This document shows positions 1 through 9,919 of a stretch of 64,000 nucleotides of DNA, in pieces; the first letter of the stretch is position 1; the number at the start of each line of letters is the position of its first letter. The translations under genes were made by a program, and so were the position numbers. The DNA comes from Gluconacetobacter johannae (GTDB lineage: Bacteria > Pseudomonadota > Alphaproteobacteria > Acetobacterales > Acetobacteraceae), in NCBI RefSeq assembly GCF_025994435.1, contig NZ_BAQK01000060.1:49271-113270 (forward strand), given 5' to 3'. Below the pieces are notes generated by a model. The model was not told the DNA's origin. It did no database searches and saw only the letters and a program-made list of their open reading frames with translations.

Positions 1-2
1 AT

Positions 3-1061
3 TTCGGCCGGCACGAGGTCAGCGGCTTCCTGATCGGCAGCGCGCTGATGTGGCTGCAACGCTATCATGTGGACGGGCTGCGGGTCGATGCGGTGGCGTC
101 GATGCTCTATCGCGACTACAGCCGCGAGGAAGGCGAATGGATCTCGAACATCCATGGCGGGCGCGAGAATCTGGAGGCCATCCAGTTCCTGCGCGACCTG
201 AACACCTCGGTGGCCCAGTATTGTCCCTCGGCCATGGTGATCGCCGAGGAATCCACCGCCTGGCCGGGGGTCAGCCGGCCGGTCGCCGATGGCGGGCTCG
301 GCTTCGCCTATAAATGGAACATGGGGTGGATGCACGACACCTTGCAGTACATGTCGCGCGACCCGCTCTGGCGGCGCTACCACCACTCCGAAATCATGTT
401 CGGCCTGTACTACGCCTTTTCGGAACGGTTCATCCTGCCGCTGTCGCATGACGAGGTGGTGCACGGCAAGGGGTCGCTGCTGTCGCGCATGCCGGGCGAC
501 GACTGGCGGAAGCATGCGGGGATGCGGGCCTATTTCGCCTTCATGTGGGCGCATCCGGGCAAGAAGCTGCTGTTCATGGGCGGCGAACTGGCGCAGGTCC
601 ATGAATGGCACGCCGACGGCGAACTCGACTGGCGCGGGCTGGGCAACCCGATGGCGCGCGGGGTGCAGGCGCTGGTCCGCGATGTCAACCGCCTCTATCG
701 CGTCCTTCCGGCCCTGCACCGCGAGGATTCCGTGCCGCAGGGCTTCGCCTGGGTCATCGGCGACGACAGCGACAATGCCGTCTTCGCGTGGCTGCGGCTG
801 GCCCATGGCGCGCCGCCGGTGCTGGTGGTGTGCAACATGACGCCGGTGCCGCGCCCCTTCTATCGCGTGGGCGTGCCCGTGCCGGGGTACTGGCGGGAAA
901 TGCTCAATACCGACGCACAGGATTACGAGGGGTCGGGGGTTGGAAACGAGGGCGGCGTCCACACGACGCCCGACGCCGCGCATGGCTATGCCCAGTCCTG
1001 CGTCCTGACGCTGCCGCCGCTGGCGGTGCTGTACCTGTCGCCCGACGGGGGCCACGCATGA
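3..1061 (+). CDS. glgB: 1,4-alpha-glucan branching enzyme, C-terminal part (5' end outside window)
   Basis: The reading frame is open from the left edge, so only about the last 352 residues of a protein usually near 730 residues are present. GlgB (GH13) cuts alpha-1,4 glucan and re-attaches the piece as an alpha-1,6 branch during glycogen synthesis. Visible catalytic motifs are the nucleophile region GLRVDAVA (near nt 75-98), the acid/base region AEESTAWPG (near nt 243-270) and the transition-state region SHDEVVHGKGSL (near nt 443-478). A C-terminal all-beta domain follows. The stop overlaps the glgX start (ATGATG at 1058-1063), so the two genes are translationally coupled. The lead gene of this operon lies outside the window, so its promoter cannot be seen. 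Confidence 0.95.
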   Translation, partial: FGRHEVSGFLIGSALMWLQRYHVDGLRVDAVASMLYRDYSREEGEWISNIHGGRENLEAIQFLRDLNTSVAQYCPSAMVIAEESTAWPGVSRPVADGGLGFAYKWNMGWMHDTLQYMSRDPLWRRYHHSEIMFGLYYAFSERFILPLSHDEVVHGKGSLLSRMPGDDWRKHAGMRAYFAFMWAHPGKKLLFMGGELAQVHEWHADGELDWRGLGNPMARGVQALVRDVNRLYRVLPALHREDSVPQGFAWVIGDDSDNAVFAWLRLAHGAPPVLVVCNMTPVPRPFYRVGVPVPGYWREMLNTDAQDYEGSGVGNEGGVHTTPDAAHGYAQSCVLTLPPLAVLYLSPDGGHA

Positions 1062-3166
1062 TGCGCTTTCCCGCGCGCCTGACGGCGGGGTCCAACATGC
1101 CCCTGGGCGCGACATGGGATGGTCTGGGCGTCAATTTCGCGGTGTTTTCGGCCAATGCGGTGCGGATCGACCTGTGCATCTTCGACCCCTCCGGCCGGCG
1201 GGAAATCGCGCGTTTCGAACTGCCCGAACGTACCGATGAGGTCTGGCACGGCTACCTGCCGGACGCGCGGCCCGGCCTGCTGTACGGATTTCGCGCCTAT
1301 GGCCCCTACGAGCCGCTGCGCGGCCACCGGTTCAACCCGCACAAGCTGCTGATCGACCCCTATGCCCGCGCCCTGCACGGGCAGCTCAGCTGGTCGGATT
1401 CGCTGTTCGGCTACCGGATCAACTCGCCGCGCGTGGATCTGTCGATCGACCGGCGCGACAGCGCGCCGGCGATGCCGAAATGCGTGGTCACCAACGACGC
1501 CTTCAATTGGGGCGACGACCGGCGACCGGGCGTGCCGTGGGACCGCACGGTCATCATGGAGGCGCATCTGCGCGGCCTGACCATGCGGCGGGGCGATCTG
1601 CTGCCGGTGGAACGCGGCACCTTCCGCGCCCTGACCGACCCGCAACTGATCGACCACCTGCTGCGGCTGGGCATCACGACGCTGGAGCTGATGCCCATCC
1701 ACGCCTACGTCAAGGACCGGTTCCTGCTGGAACGGGGGCTGACGAACTACTGGGGGTACAACACGCTGGCGTTCTTCGCCCCCCATGCCGGCTATCTGGC
1801 CGAGGGCTCGCCCCACGAGGTCCGGACCGCGATCCGCCGCCTGCACGCGGCCGGGATCGAAGTGATTCTGGACGTCGTCTACAACCATACCTGCGAAGGG
1901 AGCGAACTGGGGCCCACCCTGTGCTATCGCGGCCTGGACAATGCCAGCTATTACCGCCTGGTTCCCGAAGCCGAACGGCATCTCATCAACGATACCGGCT
2001 GCGGCAACACGCTGAACCTGTCGCATCCGCGCGTGTTGCAGATGGTGATGGATTCGCTGCGCCACTGGGCGCGCGATTTCCATGTCGACGGGTTCCGCTT
2101 CGACCTGTGCTCGACCCTCGGGCGGGAAAGCTACGGGTTCGACCAGTCCTGCGGGTTCTTCGACGTCCTGCGACAGGACCCGCTTCTCTCCACGCTGAAG
2201 CTGATCGCCGAACCGTGGGATCCGGGGCCGGGCGGCTACCAGCTTGGCAACCACCCGCCGGGCTTTGCCGAATGGAACGACCGGTTCCGCGACACGGTGC
2301 GGCGGTTCTGGCGCGGCGACGGGTTGCAGCGGGGGGACCTGGCGGCGCGGCTCAGCGGGTCGGGCGACGTGTTCGACCGGCGCGGGCGGCGGCCGTGGAG
2401 TTCGCTGAATTTCGTGACCTCGCATGACGGGTTCACGTTGATGGACGTCGTCAGCTACGTCGAGCGTCACAATGACGCGAACGGCGAGAACGGGCAGGAC
2501 GGCCATTCCGAGAATTACAGCGCCAACTGGGGCGTCGAGGGGCCGACCGACGACGCGGCGATCCTCGCCACGCGCGACCGGCTGAGGCGCGCCATGATGG
2601 CCACCCTGTTCCTGTCGCAGGGCACGCCGATGATCCTGGCGGGCGACGAATTCGGGCAGACCCAGCACGGCAACAACAACGCCTATTGCCAGGACAACAA
2701 TACGACATGGCTGGACTGGTCGCTGGCCGAGGACCCGGCCGGCCGGGCGCTGTGCGCCTTCGTGGCGCGGCTGGCGGCGGTGCGCGCCGCACATCCGTCG
2801 GTGCGCTGGGGCGGCTATCTGTATGGCCATCGCGAGACCGAGCCCGGCCTGACCGACATCGCCTGGTTCGGCCCCGACGGCAATCCGATGACGCCCGCCT
2901 CCTGGAACGACGAAGGGGGCCGCGTGCTGGGCCTGTTGCGCTCGTGCACGGATGCTTGGAACGGGGTGGACACCACCTATCTGATCCTGAACGCGGGGGC
3001 CGAGGACGCACAGTGCAGCCTGCCGCCGGTGCCGGGGACATGGACGATGCTGGTGGACAGCGCCGACCCGGTGCGGGGCGAGGAATCACTGGGGCCGGTG
3101 ACGCACTGGCGCGTTCCCGCACGCGGCGTCGTGCTGCTGGGGTTCGAGGCCCGGCGCAGGACATGA
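1058..3166 (+). CDS. glgX: Glycogen debranching enzyme GlgX/TreX (isoamylase type)
   Basis: A 702-residue GH13 enzyme with an N-terminal CBM48-like domain (about residues 8-110), a TIM barrel and a C-terminal beta domain; this is the usual length for GlgX/TreX. It hydrolyses alpha-1,6 branches of glycogen or limit dextrins and so releases linear maltodextrins. Catalytic signatures are DVVYNHT (about residue 270), GFRFDL with the nucleophile Asp (about 348), AEPWDPG with the acid Glu (about 384) and SHDGFTL (about 455). The start is the first of two tandem ATGs overlapping the glgB stop. Because treZ and treY follow, its role is probably TreX-like, feeding linear chains to trehalose synthesis as well as to glycogen breakdown. 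The gap to treZ is 10 nt. Confidence 0.95.
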   Translation: MMRFPARLTAGSNMPLGATWDGLGVNFAVFSANAVRIDLCIFDPSGRREIARFELPERTDEVWHGYLPDARPGLLYGFRAYGPYEPLRGHRFNPHKLLIDPYARALHGQLSWSDSLFGYRINSPRVDLSIDRRDSAPAMPKCVVTNDAFNWGDDRRPGVPWDRTVIMEAHLRGLTMRRGDLLPVERGTFRALTDPQLIDHLLRLGITTLELMPIHAYVKDRFLLERGLTNYWGYNTLAFFAPHAGYLAEGSPHEVRTAIRRLHAAGIEVILDVVYNHTCEGSELGPTLCYRGLDNASYYRLVPEAERHLINDTGCGNTLNLSHPRVLQMVMDSLRHWARDFHVDGFRFDLCSTLGRESYGFDQSCGFFDVLRQDPLLSTLKLIAEPWDPGPGGYQLGNHPPGFAEWNDRFRDTVRRFWRGDGLQRGDLAARLSGSGDVFDRRGRRPWSSLNFVTSHDGFTLMDVVSYVERHNDANGENGQDGHSENYSANWGVEGPTDDAAILATRDRLRRAMMATLFLSQGTPMILAGDEFGQTQHGNNNAYCQDNNTTWLDWSLAEDPAGRALCAFVARLAAVRAAHPSVRWGGYLYGHRETEPGLTDIAWFGPDGNPMTPASWNDEGGRVLGLLRSCTDAWNGVDTTYLILNAGAEDAQCSLPPVPGTWTMLVDSADPVRGEESLGPVTHWRVPARGVVLLGFEARRRT

Positions 3167-3176
3167 GGCGCAGGAC

Positions 3177-4955
3177 ATGAAGGGACCGGCCATGCGTACG
3201 ACCCACGCTTTCACCTGCATGTCGGGCGCCACGCTGATCGGTCCGTCGCGCACGCGCTTTCGCCTGTGGGCGCCGTCCTGCGACGCGGTCGGGCTGGAAA
3301 TCGAGGGCCTGCCGCCCATTTCGATGGACCGGCATGCCGAGGGCTGGTTCGGCGCCGTGGCGCCCTGCGGGGCCGGCGCGCGCTATCGCTATCGCGTGCG
3401 GCCCGACCTGGCGGTGCCCGACCCGGCGTCGCGCGCGCAGCCCGACGACGTCTTCGGCCCCAGCATGGTCGTCGACCCCCGGTCCTACGCCTGGGCGCAC
3501 GCCGGCTGGCGCGGCCGGGCGTGGGAGGAAGCCGTCATCTATGAAATCCATGTCGGCGCGGCGGGCGGGTTTCGCGGGGTGCGGGACCGCCTCGCCGGCC
3601 TGGCGGCGCTGGGGATCACGGCGATCGAACTGATGCCGCTGTCGGAATTCCCCGGTGGCCGCAACTGGGGCTATGACGGGGTGCTGCCCTATGCGCCGGA
3701 ATCGGCCTACGGCACGCCGGACGAGCTTAAGGCGCTGATCGACCATGCCCACGGGCTGGGGATGATGGTCTTCCTCGATGTCGTTTACAATCATTTCGGG
3801 CCGGACGGAAATTTCCTGGCCAGCTACGCGGCGCCGTTCTTTCGCCACGACCGCGCGACCCCGTGGGGGGTGGCCATTGATTTCCGGCTGCCGCAGGTGC
3901 GGACCTATTTCATCGAAAACGCGTTGTACTGGCTGATGGAATTCCGGTTCGACGGATTGCGCCTGGACGCCGTCCACGCGATCGTCGAACAGGACTGGCT
4001 GGTGGATCTGGCCGCCCGCGTCCGTGCCGAGACCGAACCCGGCCGCCATGTGCACCTGATCCTGGAAAACGAGAACAACGACGCCGCCCTGCTGGGCATG
4101 GGGTTCGCCGCGCAGTGGAACGATGATGGCCACAACGCCCTGCATGTGCTGCTGACCGGCGAGGATGAGGGATATTACAGGAATTTTTCCCAGGACCCGG
4201 CGGCCGACCTGGCCCGCGTGCTGGGGCAGGGGTTTGCGTTCCAGGGCCAGATGTTCCCGACGCTCGGCCGGCCGCGCGGCACGCCTTCGGCCGGCCTGCC
4301 GCCCAGCGCGTTCGTGCTGTTCCTGCAGAATCACGACCAGATCGGCAACCGCGCCATGGGCGAACGGCTGACCGCCCTGGCCGATCCGCACGCGCTGGCG
4401 GCGGCCTATGCGCTGCTGCTGCTGTCGCCGCAGATCCCGCTGATGTTCATGGGCGAGGAATGGGGATCGCGCCGGCCGTTCCAGTTCTTCACCAGCCATG
4501 TGCCCGAACTGGGCCGGATCGTCCGCGACGGCAGGCGCCGCGAATTCGCCGCCTTCGCCCATTTCAGCGACCCCGCGCGCCGCGAGACGATCCCCGATCC
4601 GAACGATCCCGCGACTTTCGCGGCCTCGGCCCTCGATGTGGCCGAGGCCGGGGCGGCGGCGTGCCGGGAGTGGCTGGCGCTGACCCGGACGCTGCTGGCG
4701 TTGCGCTTCCGCCATGTCGTGCCGCGCCTGCGCGGGGCGCGCGGTCTGGAGTCCGTGCCCATCGGGCCGGCCGCCGTGGCCGCGCGATGGGTGATGGGGG
4801 ATGATGCGGTGCTGGCGATCGCGCTCAATCTGGGCGATGCGGCGGTCGATCTGCCGCCCGGCTTCGCCGGGCCGCTGCTGTTCGGCTCGCCCGATCCGCA
4901 TGCGCTGCCGCCGCGCGGCGTCACGGTGCGCCTGACCGAGGCCGGCCATGAGTGA
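3177..4955 (+). CDS. treZ: Malto-oligosyltrehalose trehalohydrolase
   Basis: A 592-residue GH13 protein that hydrolyses the alpha-1,4 bond next to the trehalose unit of maltooligosyltrehalose and frees trehalose in the cytoplasm. It has an N-terminal early-set domain (RTRFRLWAPSCD), DVVYNHFGPDGN, FDGLRLDAVHAI with the nucleophile Asp near residue 263, LILENENNDA with the acid Glu near 298 and NHDQIGNRAMGERL near 385. LENENND and IGNRAMGERL are typical of TreZ as opposed to branching enzymes. The ATG at 3192 is an alternative start five codons in. The 3' end overlaps malQ by 8 nt. The partner treY sits one gene further on, separated by malQ, which is an unusual order. Confidence 0.94.
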   Translation: MKGPAMRTTHAFTCMSGATLIGPSRTRFRLWAPSCDAVGLEIEGLPPISMDRHAEGWFGAVAPCGAGARYRYRVRPDLAVPDPASRAQPDDVFGPSMVVDPRSYAWAHAGWRGRAWEEAVIYEIHVGAAGGFRGVRDRLAGLAALGITAIELMPLSEFPGGRNWGYDGVLPYAPESAYGTPDELKALIDHAHGLGMMVFLDVVYNHFGPDGNFLASYAAPFFRHDRATPWGVAIDFRLPQVRTYFIENALYWLMEFRFDGLRLDAVHAIVEQDWLVDLAARVRAETEPGRHVHLILENENNDAALLGMGFAAQWNDDGHNALHVLLTGEDEGYYRNFSQDPAADLARVLGQGFAFQGQMFPTLGRPRGTPSAGLPPSAFVLFLQNHDQIGNRAMGERLTALADPHALAAAYALLLLSPQIPLMFMGEEWGSRRPFQFFTSHVPELGRIVRDGRRREFAAFAHFSDPARRETIPDPNDPATFAASALDVAEAGAAACREWLALTRTLLALRFRHVVPRLRGARGLESVPIGPAAVAARWVMGDDAVLAIALNLGDAAVDLPPGFAGPLLFGSPDPHALPPRGVTVRLTEAGHE

Positions 4956-7014
4956 TCCATCGCTACAGGCGCGGGCGCGGCAGGCGGGGCTGGCCACGTC
5001 CTGGCGGGGCACGGACGGGAAAATGCACCGGGTCAGTGCGGACAGCCTGCGTAGCCTGCTGCGGGTGCTGGAGGGCGGGCGCGCGTCGGCGGGCGGGGCC
5101 GGCCTGCCGGCGCTGGTCGTCGGGCAGGTCGATGTCGCCACGCCGCTGCCCCCGTTCGCGGTCTCGGTGGCGGCGGACGGCACGGTGCCGTTCCGGCTGG
5201 TGTTCGAGGACGGCGAAACCCTGTCCGGTCGTGCCGCGCTGTCCGCCGACGGGCGGGTCGTGCTGCCCGCCGTGAAGCGGATCGGGTATCACACGCTGGA
5301 CATCGGGCCGGGGCGGACGATCCTGGCGATGGCGCCCCCGTCGTGCCGGACGGTGCGCGAACGCGCGGGCAACGGCGGAGGGCGGGCCTGGGGAATTGCG
5401 GCCCAGATCTATGGCCTGCGCGCGCCGGGCGATGGCGGCATCGGCCATTTCGGCGCCCTGGCCAGCCTGGCGCGGCAGGCGGCCACCGCCGGGGCCGATG
5501 CGCTGGCGATCAGCCCTGTCCATGCCATGTTCGCCGCCCGTCCGGACCAGTACAGCCCCTATTCGCCGTCCAGCCGGCTGTTCCTCAACACCCTGCTGGC
5601 GGATGCGTGCTGCTGGTTCCAGCCCCATGACGTGGCCTTGTCGGTACGCCGGCAGGGCATTCCCGAGGGGGCGCTGAAACAGCTTGAGGACGCGCCGCTG
5701 ATCGACTGGCCGCGCGCGGCGGCCCTGCGGCTTCAGATCCTGCGCGGCCTGTATGACGACCATGTCCGCGCCCTGCCACCCGCCGAGATGACGGCATTCG
5801 TCCAGGCGCAGGGCCGCGCGCTGCACCAGCACGCGGTGTTCGAGGCGCTGCATGCCCAGCAGTTGCAGCGCGGCCCCAGGGGTGGAAACTGGCGCATCTG
5901 GCCGACGGCCCTGCGTAATCCCGACAGTCCGGAAGTCGCGCGCTTTGCCGAGGAACGCCAGCACGAGGTCGGGTTTCACCTGTTCCTGCAATGGCTGGCG
6001 GCCCGCAGCCTGGGGCAGGCGGGCCGCGCCGCGCAGGAGGCGGGGATGAAGATCGGCCTGATCGCCGACCTGGCGGTGGGCACCGACCCGTCCGGCAGCC
6101 AGTGCTGGATGCGCCAGGACGAATTCCTGATCGGCGCGTCGGTGGGCGCGCCGCCGGACCCGCTGGGCCCGATCGGGCAGAACTGGGGCCTGACGACATT
6201 TTCGCCCGGCGGCATGCAGGCCCACGGCTATCGCGCCTTCATCGAGACGCTACGGGCCGCCTTCGCCCGCCAGGGCGGCGTGCGGATCGACCATGTGATG
6301 GGCCTGGAGCGGCTGTGGATCATTCCCGACGGCGGCGCGCCGACCGACGGCGCCTACCTGTGCTTCCCGCGCCAGGACCTGATGCGTCTGGTGGCGCTGG
6401 AATCGTACCGGCACGACGCCATCGTGATCGGCGAGGACCTGGGCACCGTGTCGGCCGATTATCGCCGCCATGCCGAGCGGCGGGCGATCATGGGCATGAA
6501 CGTGCTGTGGTTCCAGCGCGACCGGGCGGGCGGCTTCATGCCCGCGGCGCGATGGAACCGGAACGCGGCGGCGATGACCAGCACCCACGATCTGCCGACC
6601 GTCTCGGGCTGGTGGCTGGGCACGGATATCGGCTGGCGCAAGGCGTTGCGCCAGCTTCCGAAGGGGGCGCGGGTCGAGGACGCGCTGGCGGCGCGCGATC
6701 ACGACCGCGCGGCCCTGTGGGCGGTGCTCCATACCGGGGGCGAGCCCAGCCCCATGCCCCCGGTCACCGAGGAGGGCGCGCGCATCGTGGCGGACGCGGC
6801 GGCGCGTTTCATCGGGATAACGCCCTCGCCGCTGGCGATCCTGCCGCTGGAGGACGTGCTTGGCCTGATCGAGCAGCCCAACCTGCCCGGCACCGTCACG
6901 GGCCATCCGAACTGGCAGCGCCGCTATCCCGGCGGGCGGGACCTCGCGCTGCTCTCGCGGCCCGAGGCCGCCCGCCGGCTGGGCCTGCTGCGTGACGGCA
7001 GGCGCGCCACATGA
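4948..7014 (+). CDS. malQ: 4-alpha-glucanotransferase (amylomaltase, GH77)
   Basis: A 688-residue GH77 enzyme that disproportionates maltodextrins, moving glucan segments between chains and releasing glucose. A non-catalytic N-terminal region of about 140 residues precedes the barrel, which begins near RAWGIAAQIYGL. Catalytic motifs are GVRIDHVMGL with the nucleophile Asp near residue 447, IGEDLGTV with the acid Glu near 495 and STHDLPTVSGWW near 545. PYSPSSRLFLNTL is a classic MalQ signature. Within this operon it would lengthen short dextrins so that treY and treZ can use them, or recycle the maltose and maltotriose that trehalose synthesis leaves behind. The start overlaps treZ and the stop overlaps treY (ATGA). 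Confidence 0.94.
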   Translation: MSDPSLQARARQAGLATSWRGTDGKMHRVSADSLRSLLRVLEGGRASAGGAGLPALVVGQVDVATPLPPFAVSVAADGTVPFRLVFEDGETLSGRAALSADGRVVLPAVKRIGYHTLDIGPGRTILAMAPPSCRTVRERAGNGGGRAWGIAAQIYGLRAPGDGGIGHFGALASLARQAATAGADALAISPVHAMFAARPDQYSPYSPSSRLFLNTLLADACCWFQPHDVALSVRRQGIPEGALKQLEDAPLIDWPRAAALRLQILRGLYDDHVRALPPAEMTAFVQAQGRALHQHAVFEALHAQQLQRGPRGGNWRIWPTALRNPDSPEVARFAEERQHEVGFHLFLQWLAARSLGQAGRAAQEAGMKIGLIADLAVGTDPSGSQCWMRQDEFLIGASVGAPPDPLGPIGQNWGLTTFSPGGMQAHGYRAFIETLRAAFARQGGVRIDHVMGLERLWIIPDGGAPTDGAYLCFPRQDLMRLVALESYRHDAIVIGEDLGTVSADYRRHAERRAIMGMNVLWFQRDRAGGFMPAARWNRNAAAMTSTHDLPTVSGWWLGTDIGWRKALRQLPKGARVEDALAARDHDRAALWAVLHTGGEPSPMPPVTEEGARIVADAAARFIGITPSPLAILPLEDVLGLIEQPNLPGTVTGHPNWQRRYPGGRDLALLSRPEAARRLGLLRDGRRAT

Positions 7015-9776
7015 CCGGCCTGCGCGCGACAATCCGCCTGCAATTCCATGGCGGCTTCACGCTGGACGACGCGGCGGCGCGGGTCGATTATTTCGCCGAG
7101 CTGGGCGTCAGCCATATCTATGCCTCGCCGCTGCTGGCCGCCCGGCCGGGATCGACGCATGGCTACGACACGATCGACTATGGCCGGATCAATCCCGAAC
7201 TGGGGGGCGAAGCCGCCCTGGCCCGGCTGGTCGCGCGGCTGCGCGGCCGGGGGATGGGCCTGATCCTGGATATCGTGCCGAACCACATGGCGGTCGGCGG
7301 CAGCGGAAACCGCTGGTGGGACGACGTGCTGAGATGGGGAAAATCCAGCCGGTACGCGCATTTCTTCGATATCGACTGGACGCCCCCGGACAGATGGCTG
7401 CACGGGCGGGTGCTGCTGCCGTTCCTGGGCAGCCCGTATGGCGAGGCCCTGCGTAACGGCGACATCGTGCTGCATCATGACGCGCAGGACGGAACCTTCT
7501 TCTGCCAGCATTACGACCATCGCTTTCCGATCTGTCCCCGCAATTATCGCGACCTGTTCGACGGGGTCGATCTTCCGCCCCCCGTCGCCGACATCCTCGC
7601 GCATCTGCGCGCCGCCCCGCCCGCGTCGGCGGACGGCCTGCTGCGCGCTTTCGGGCAATGGGGCAGGACGCACGAAGGGGCGCGGACGATCGGCCGGGCG
7701 ATCGGCCGGTACGATCCCGCCGCGCCGGGCGGGGGCGAGCGGCTGCATCGCCTGCTGGAACGCCAGCATTATCGGCTGGCCTGGTGGCGCACCGCCGGCG
7801 ACATCATCAACTGGCGGCGATTCTTCGACATCACCGGGCTGGCCGGCCTGTGCGTCGAACATTCCGACGTGTTCGACGCCGTCCATGCGACGGTGTTCTC
7901 GCTGTACGCGCGCGGGCTGATCGACGGCGTGCGGGTCGATCATATCGACGGCCTGACCCGCCCGGCCGAATATTGCCGGCACCTGCGCCGGCGCCTGTCG
8001 GAACTGGCCCCCCTGCGGCCGCCCGGCGTGCCGCCCGGCGCCTCGATCCATGTCGAGAAGATTCTGGGGCCGGGCGAGGCCCTGCCCGAATCGTGGGGCG
8101 CCGACGGGTCGACGGGGTACGATTTCCTGGAACAGGTCGATGCCGTCCTGCACGACCCGCGCGGCGAGGCGCCGCTGACGGATCTGTGGATCTGGGCGGC
8201 GGCGGGCGCCGCGTCCTTCGGCGTCGAGGAGCGCGCGGCGCGCGGGATGATCCTGTCGGGCGTGCTGGGCGCGGAGTGCGGGCGGCTGGTGCATCTGCTG
8301 GGCGGGCTGGCGCGCCGTGAGGCGGGGACGCGCGATTTCACCGATGCCGCGATCATGCGCGTCCTGCGGCGGGTGCTGGTGCATTTTCCCGTCTACCGGA
8401 CCTATGCCGGTGACATGTCCCTTGCGCCGGCGGCGGCCGACCGCAGGCTGCTGCGCCGGGCCTGCCGGGCCGCGCGGGCCGACCTGCCGCCCGCGCACGG
8501 GCCGGTGCTCGACTGGCTTGAAAAGAGGCTCGGCCCCGCCGGCATGGCGATGGGGGCCGGCGCGGCCATCGCCTGTTTCGAGCATCTCAGCGCGCCGCTC
8601 GCCGCCAAGGCGGTCGAGGACACGGCGTTCTATCGCTATGGCCGGCTGCTGTCGCGCAACGATGTCGGCACCCATCCCGCGCTGTTCGCCGGAACGGTCG
8701 ATGCGTTCCACGCCGCGAACCTCGCCCGATTGCACAATTTTCCGCGCGCGATGCTGGCGACCGCGACGCACGATCACAAGCGGGGCGAGGATGCGCGCGC
8801 CCGGCTGGCCGTCCTGTCCGAAGCGGGTGAGGACTGGGCCCGCCAGGTGGGGGAATGGACCGACCGCAACGCCGCATTGCGCGGCCGCGCCCGTGGCGGC
8901 CCTGCGCCGGACCGGGCGGACGAACTGATCCTGTATCAGGTCCTGGCCGCGACATGGCCGATGACCGACGCCGCCCCGCACGCCAAGGCCAGCCGGATTT
9001 TTCGTGACCGCATCCAGGCCTGGCAGACCAAGGCCCTGCGCGAGGCCAAGCGGCACACCAGCTGGACCGATCCCGACCCGGCCTATGAGGAAGGTTGTCG
9101 CGGGTTCGTCGACGCCCTGCTGCATGCCGATCCGTCGAACGGGTTCCTGGCGTCGCTGGATGCCGTTGTCGGCCGCATCGCCCCGGCCGGCGCGCTGAAC
9201 GGGCTGGGCCAGACGCTGCTGCGCCTGACCTGTCCGGGGGTGCCCGACCTGTACCAGGGGTGCGAATACTGGGATTTCAGCCTGGTCGATCCGGACAATC
9301 GCCGGCCGGTCGACTTCGCGGCCCGCCTGGCAAGCCTGTCGGCCGACGGCGACGTCACCGCCCTGGCGCGGCACTGGCGGGACGGCCGGGTGAAGCAGCG
9401 CCTGATCCAGGCGCTGCTGCGCCTGCGCCTGGCGCATCCCGCGCTGTTCGCCGAGGGGGCCTATGCCCCGGTCCGCGTGCTGGGTCCGGGGCGGGGCCAC
9501 CTCGTCGCCTTTACCCGGACGCTGGACGATCTGTGCCTGCTGGTCATCGCGCCGCGCCTGCCCTTCGCGCTCGCGCCCGATCCGGCGGACCTGTCCTGCG
9601 CCGCCTTCCCGCCACGGGGCACGGTGCTGGACTGGCGGGACGACCTGCCCGGATCGTGGGCCTCGGTCATTCGTCCCGGACGGACCTGCGACGCCGCCGC
9701 CCTGCGACGGCTGGCGACGCTGGAGGGCGGCCTGCCGCTTGACGTGCTGATCGGACGGACGCGCCAGCCCGGTTGA
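7011..9776 (+). CDS. treY: Maltooligosyltrehalose synthase
   Basis: A 921-residue GH13 enzyme that isomerises the reducing-end glucose of a maltodextrin from an alpha-1,4 to an alpha,alpha-1,1 linkage, giving maltooligosyltrehalose for TreZ. Motifs: DIVPNHMAV, GVRVDHIDGLTRP with the nucleophile near residue 308, VEKILGPGEALPESW with the acid Glu near 348, TGYDF, and TATHDHKRGEDARARL near 586. The long insertions, VEKIL and HDHKRGED separate TreY from ordinary amylases. It is the last gene of the glg/tre operon, starting in an ATGA overlap with malQ. About 140 nt separate its stop from actA, and I see no strong terminator hairpin there. Confidence 0.95.
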   Translation: MTGLRATIRLQFHGGFTLDDAAARVDYFAELGVSHIYASPLLAARPGSTHGYDTIDYGRINPELGGEAALARLVARLRGRGMGLILDIVPNHMAVGGSGNRWWDDVLRWGKSSRYAHFFDIDWTPPDRWLHGRVLLPFLGSPYGEALRNGDIVLHHDAQDGTFFCQHYDHRFPICPRNYRDLFDGVDLPPPVADILAHLRAAPPASADGLLRAFGQWGRTHEGARTIGRAIGRYDPAAPGGGERLHRLLERQHYRLAWWRTAGDIINWRRFFDITGLAGLCVEHSDVFDAVHATVFSLYARGLIDGVRVDHIDGLTRPAEYCRHLRRRLSELAPLRPPGVPPGASIHVEKILGPGEALPESWGADGSTGYDFLEQVDAVLHDPRGEAPLTDLWIWAAAGAASFGVEERAARGMILSGVLGAECGRLVHLLGGLARREAGTRDFTDAAIMRVLRRVLVHFPVYRTYAGDMSLAPAAADRRLLRRACRAARADLPPAHGPVLDWLEKRLGPAGMAMGAGAAIACFEHLSAPLAAKAVEDTAFYRYGRLLSRNDVGTHPALFAGTVDAFHAANLARLHNFPRAMLATATHDHKRGEDARARLAVLSEAGEDWARQVGEWTDRNAALRGRARGGPAPDRADELILYQVLAATWPMTDAAPHAKASRIFRDRIQAWQTKALREAKRHTSWTDPDPAYEEGCRGFVDALLHADPSNGFLASLDAVVGRIAPAGALNGLGQTLLRLTCPGVPDLYQGCEYWDFSLVDPDNRRPVDFAARLASLSADGDVTALARHWRDGRVKQRLIQALLRLRLAHPALFAEGAYAPVRVLGPGRGHLVAFTRTLDDLCLLVIAPRLPFALAPDPADLSCAAFPPRGTVLDWRDDLPGSWASVIRPGRTCDAAALRRLATLEGGLPLDVLIGRTRQPG

Positions 9777-9919
9777 CGCGGCCCACTCTCCATGTGGTCA
9801 CCGCGACGTGATGGGATCGTTTTCCGTCCCGGTCGCGTTCGAAGGGGGAACGATGCGGGGGTGGATCGGGCCGTCCGCCCGGTCGGCGCGGCCGCGACCA
9901 GCAAGGTGGAACATGGCCG
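9777..9919 (+). other. Intergenic gap between treY and the respiratory operon
   Basis: This 143-nt stretch separates two large operons and must hold any separate promoter for the actA-coxD genes. I cannot point to a convincing -35/-10 pair. An AAGGTGGA purine-rich stretch at about 9902-9910 could serve as the ribosome binding site for actA. No clear terminator was found, so read-through from treY is possible. Confidence 0.4.

Noticed and set aside
605..1057. N-terminal extension of glgX into glgB
   Set aside because: The frame is open, but the residues are Arg/Gly-rich and overlap the conserved end of glgB. The GlgX domain begins at the ATG at 1058.
986..2830. Long minus-strand open frame over glgX and the end of glgB
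   Set aside because: It lies opposite well-supported GH13 genes, shows no motif or ribosome binding site, and is explained by GC-biased third positions.
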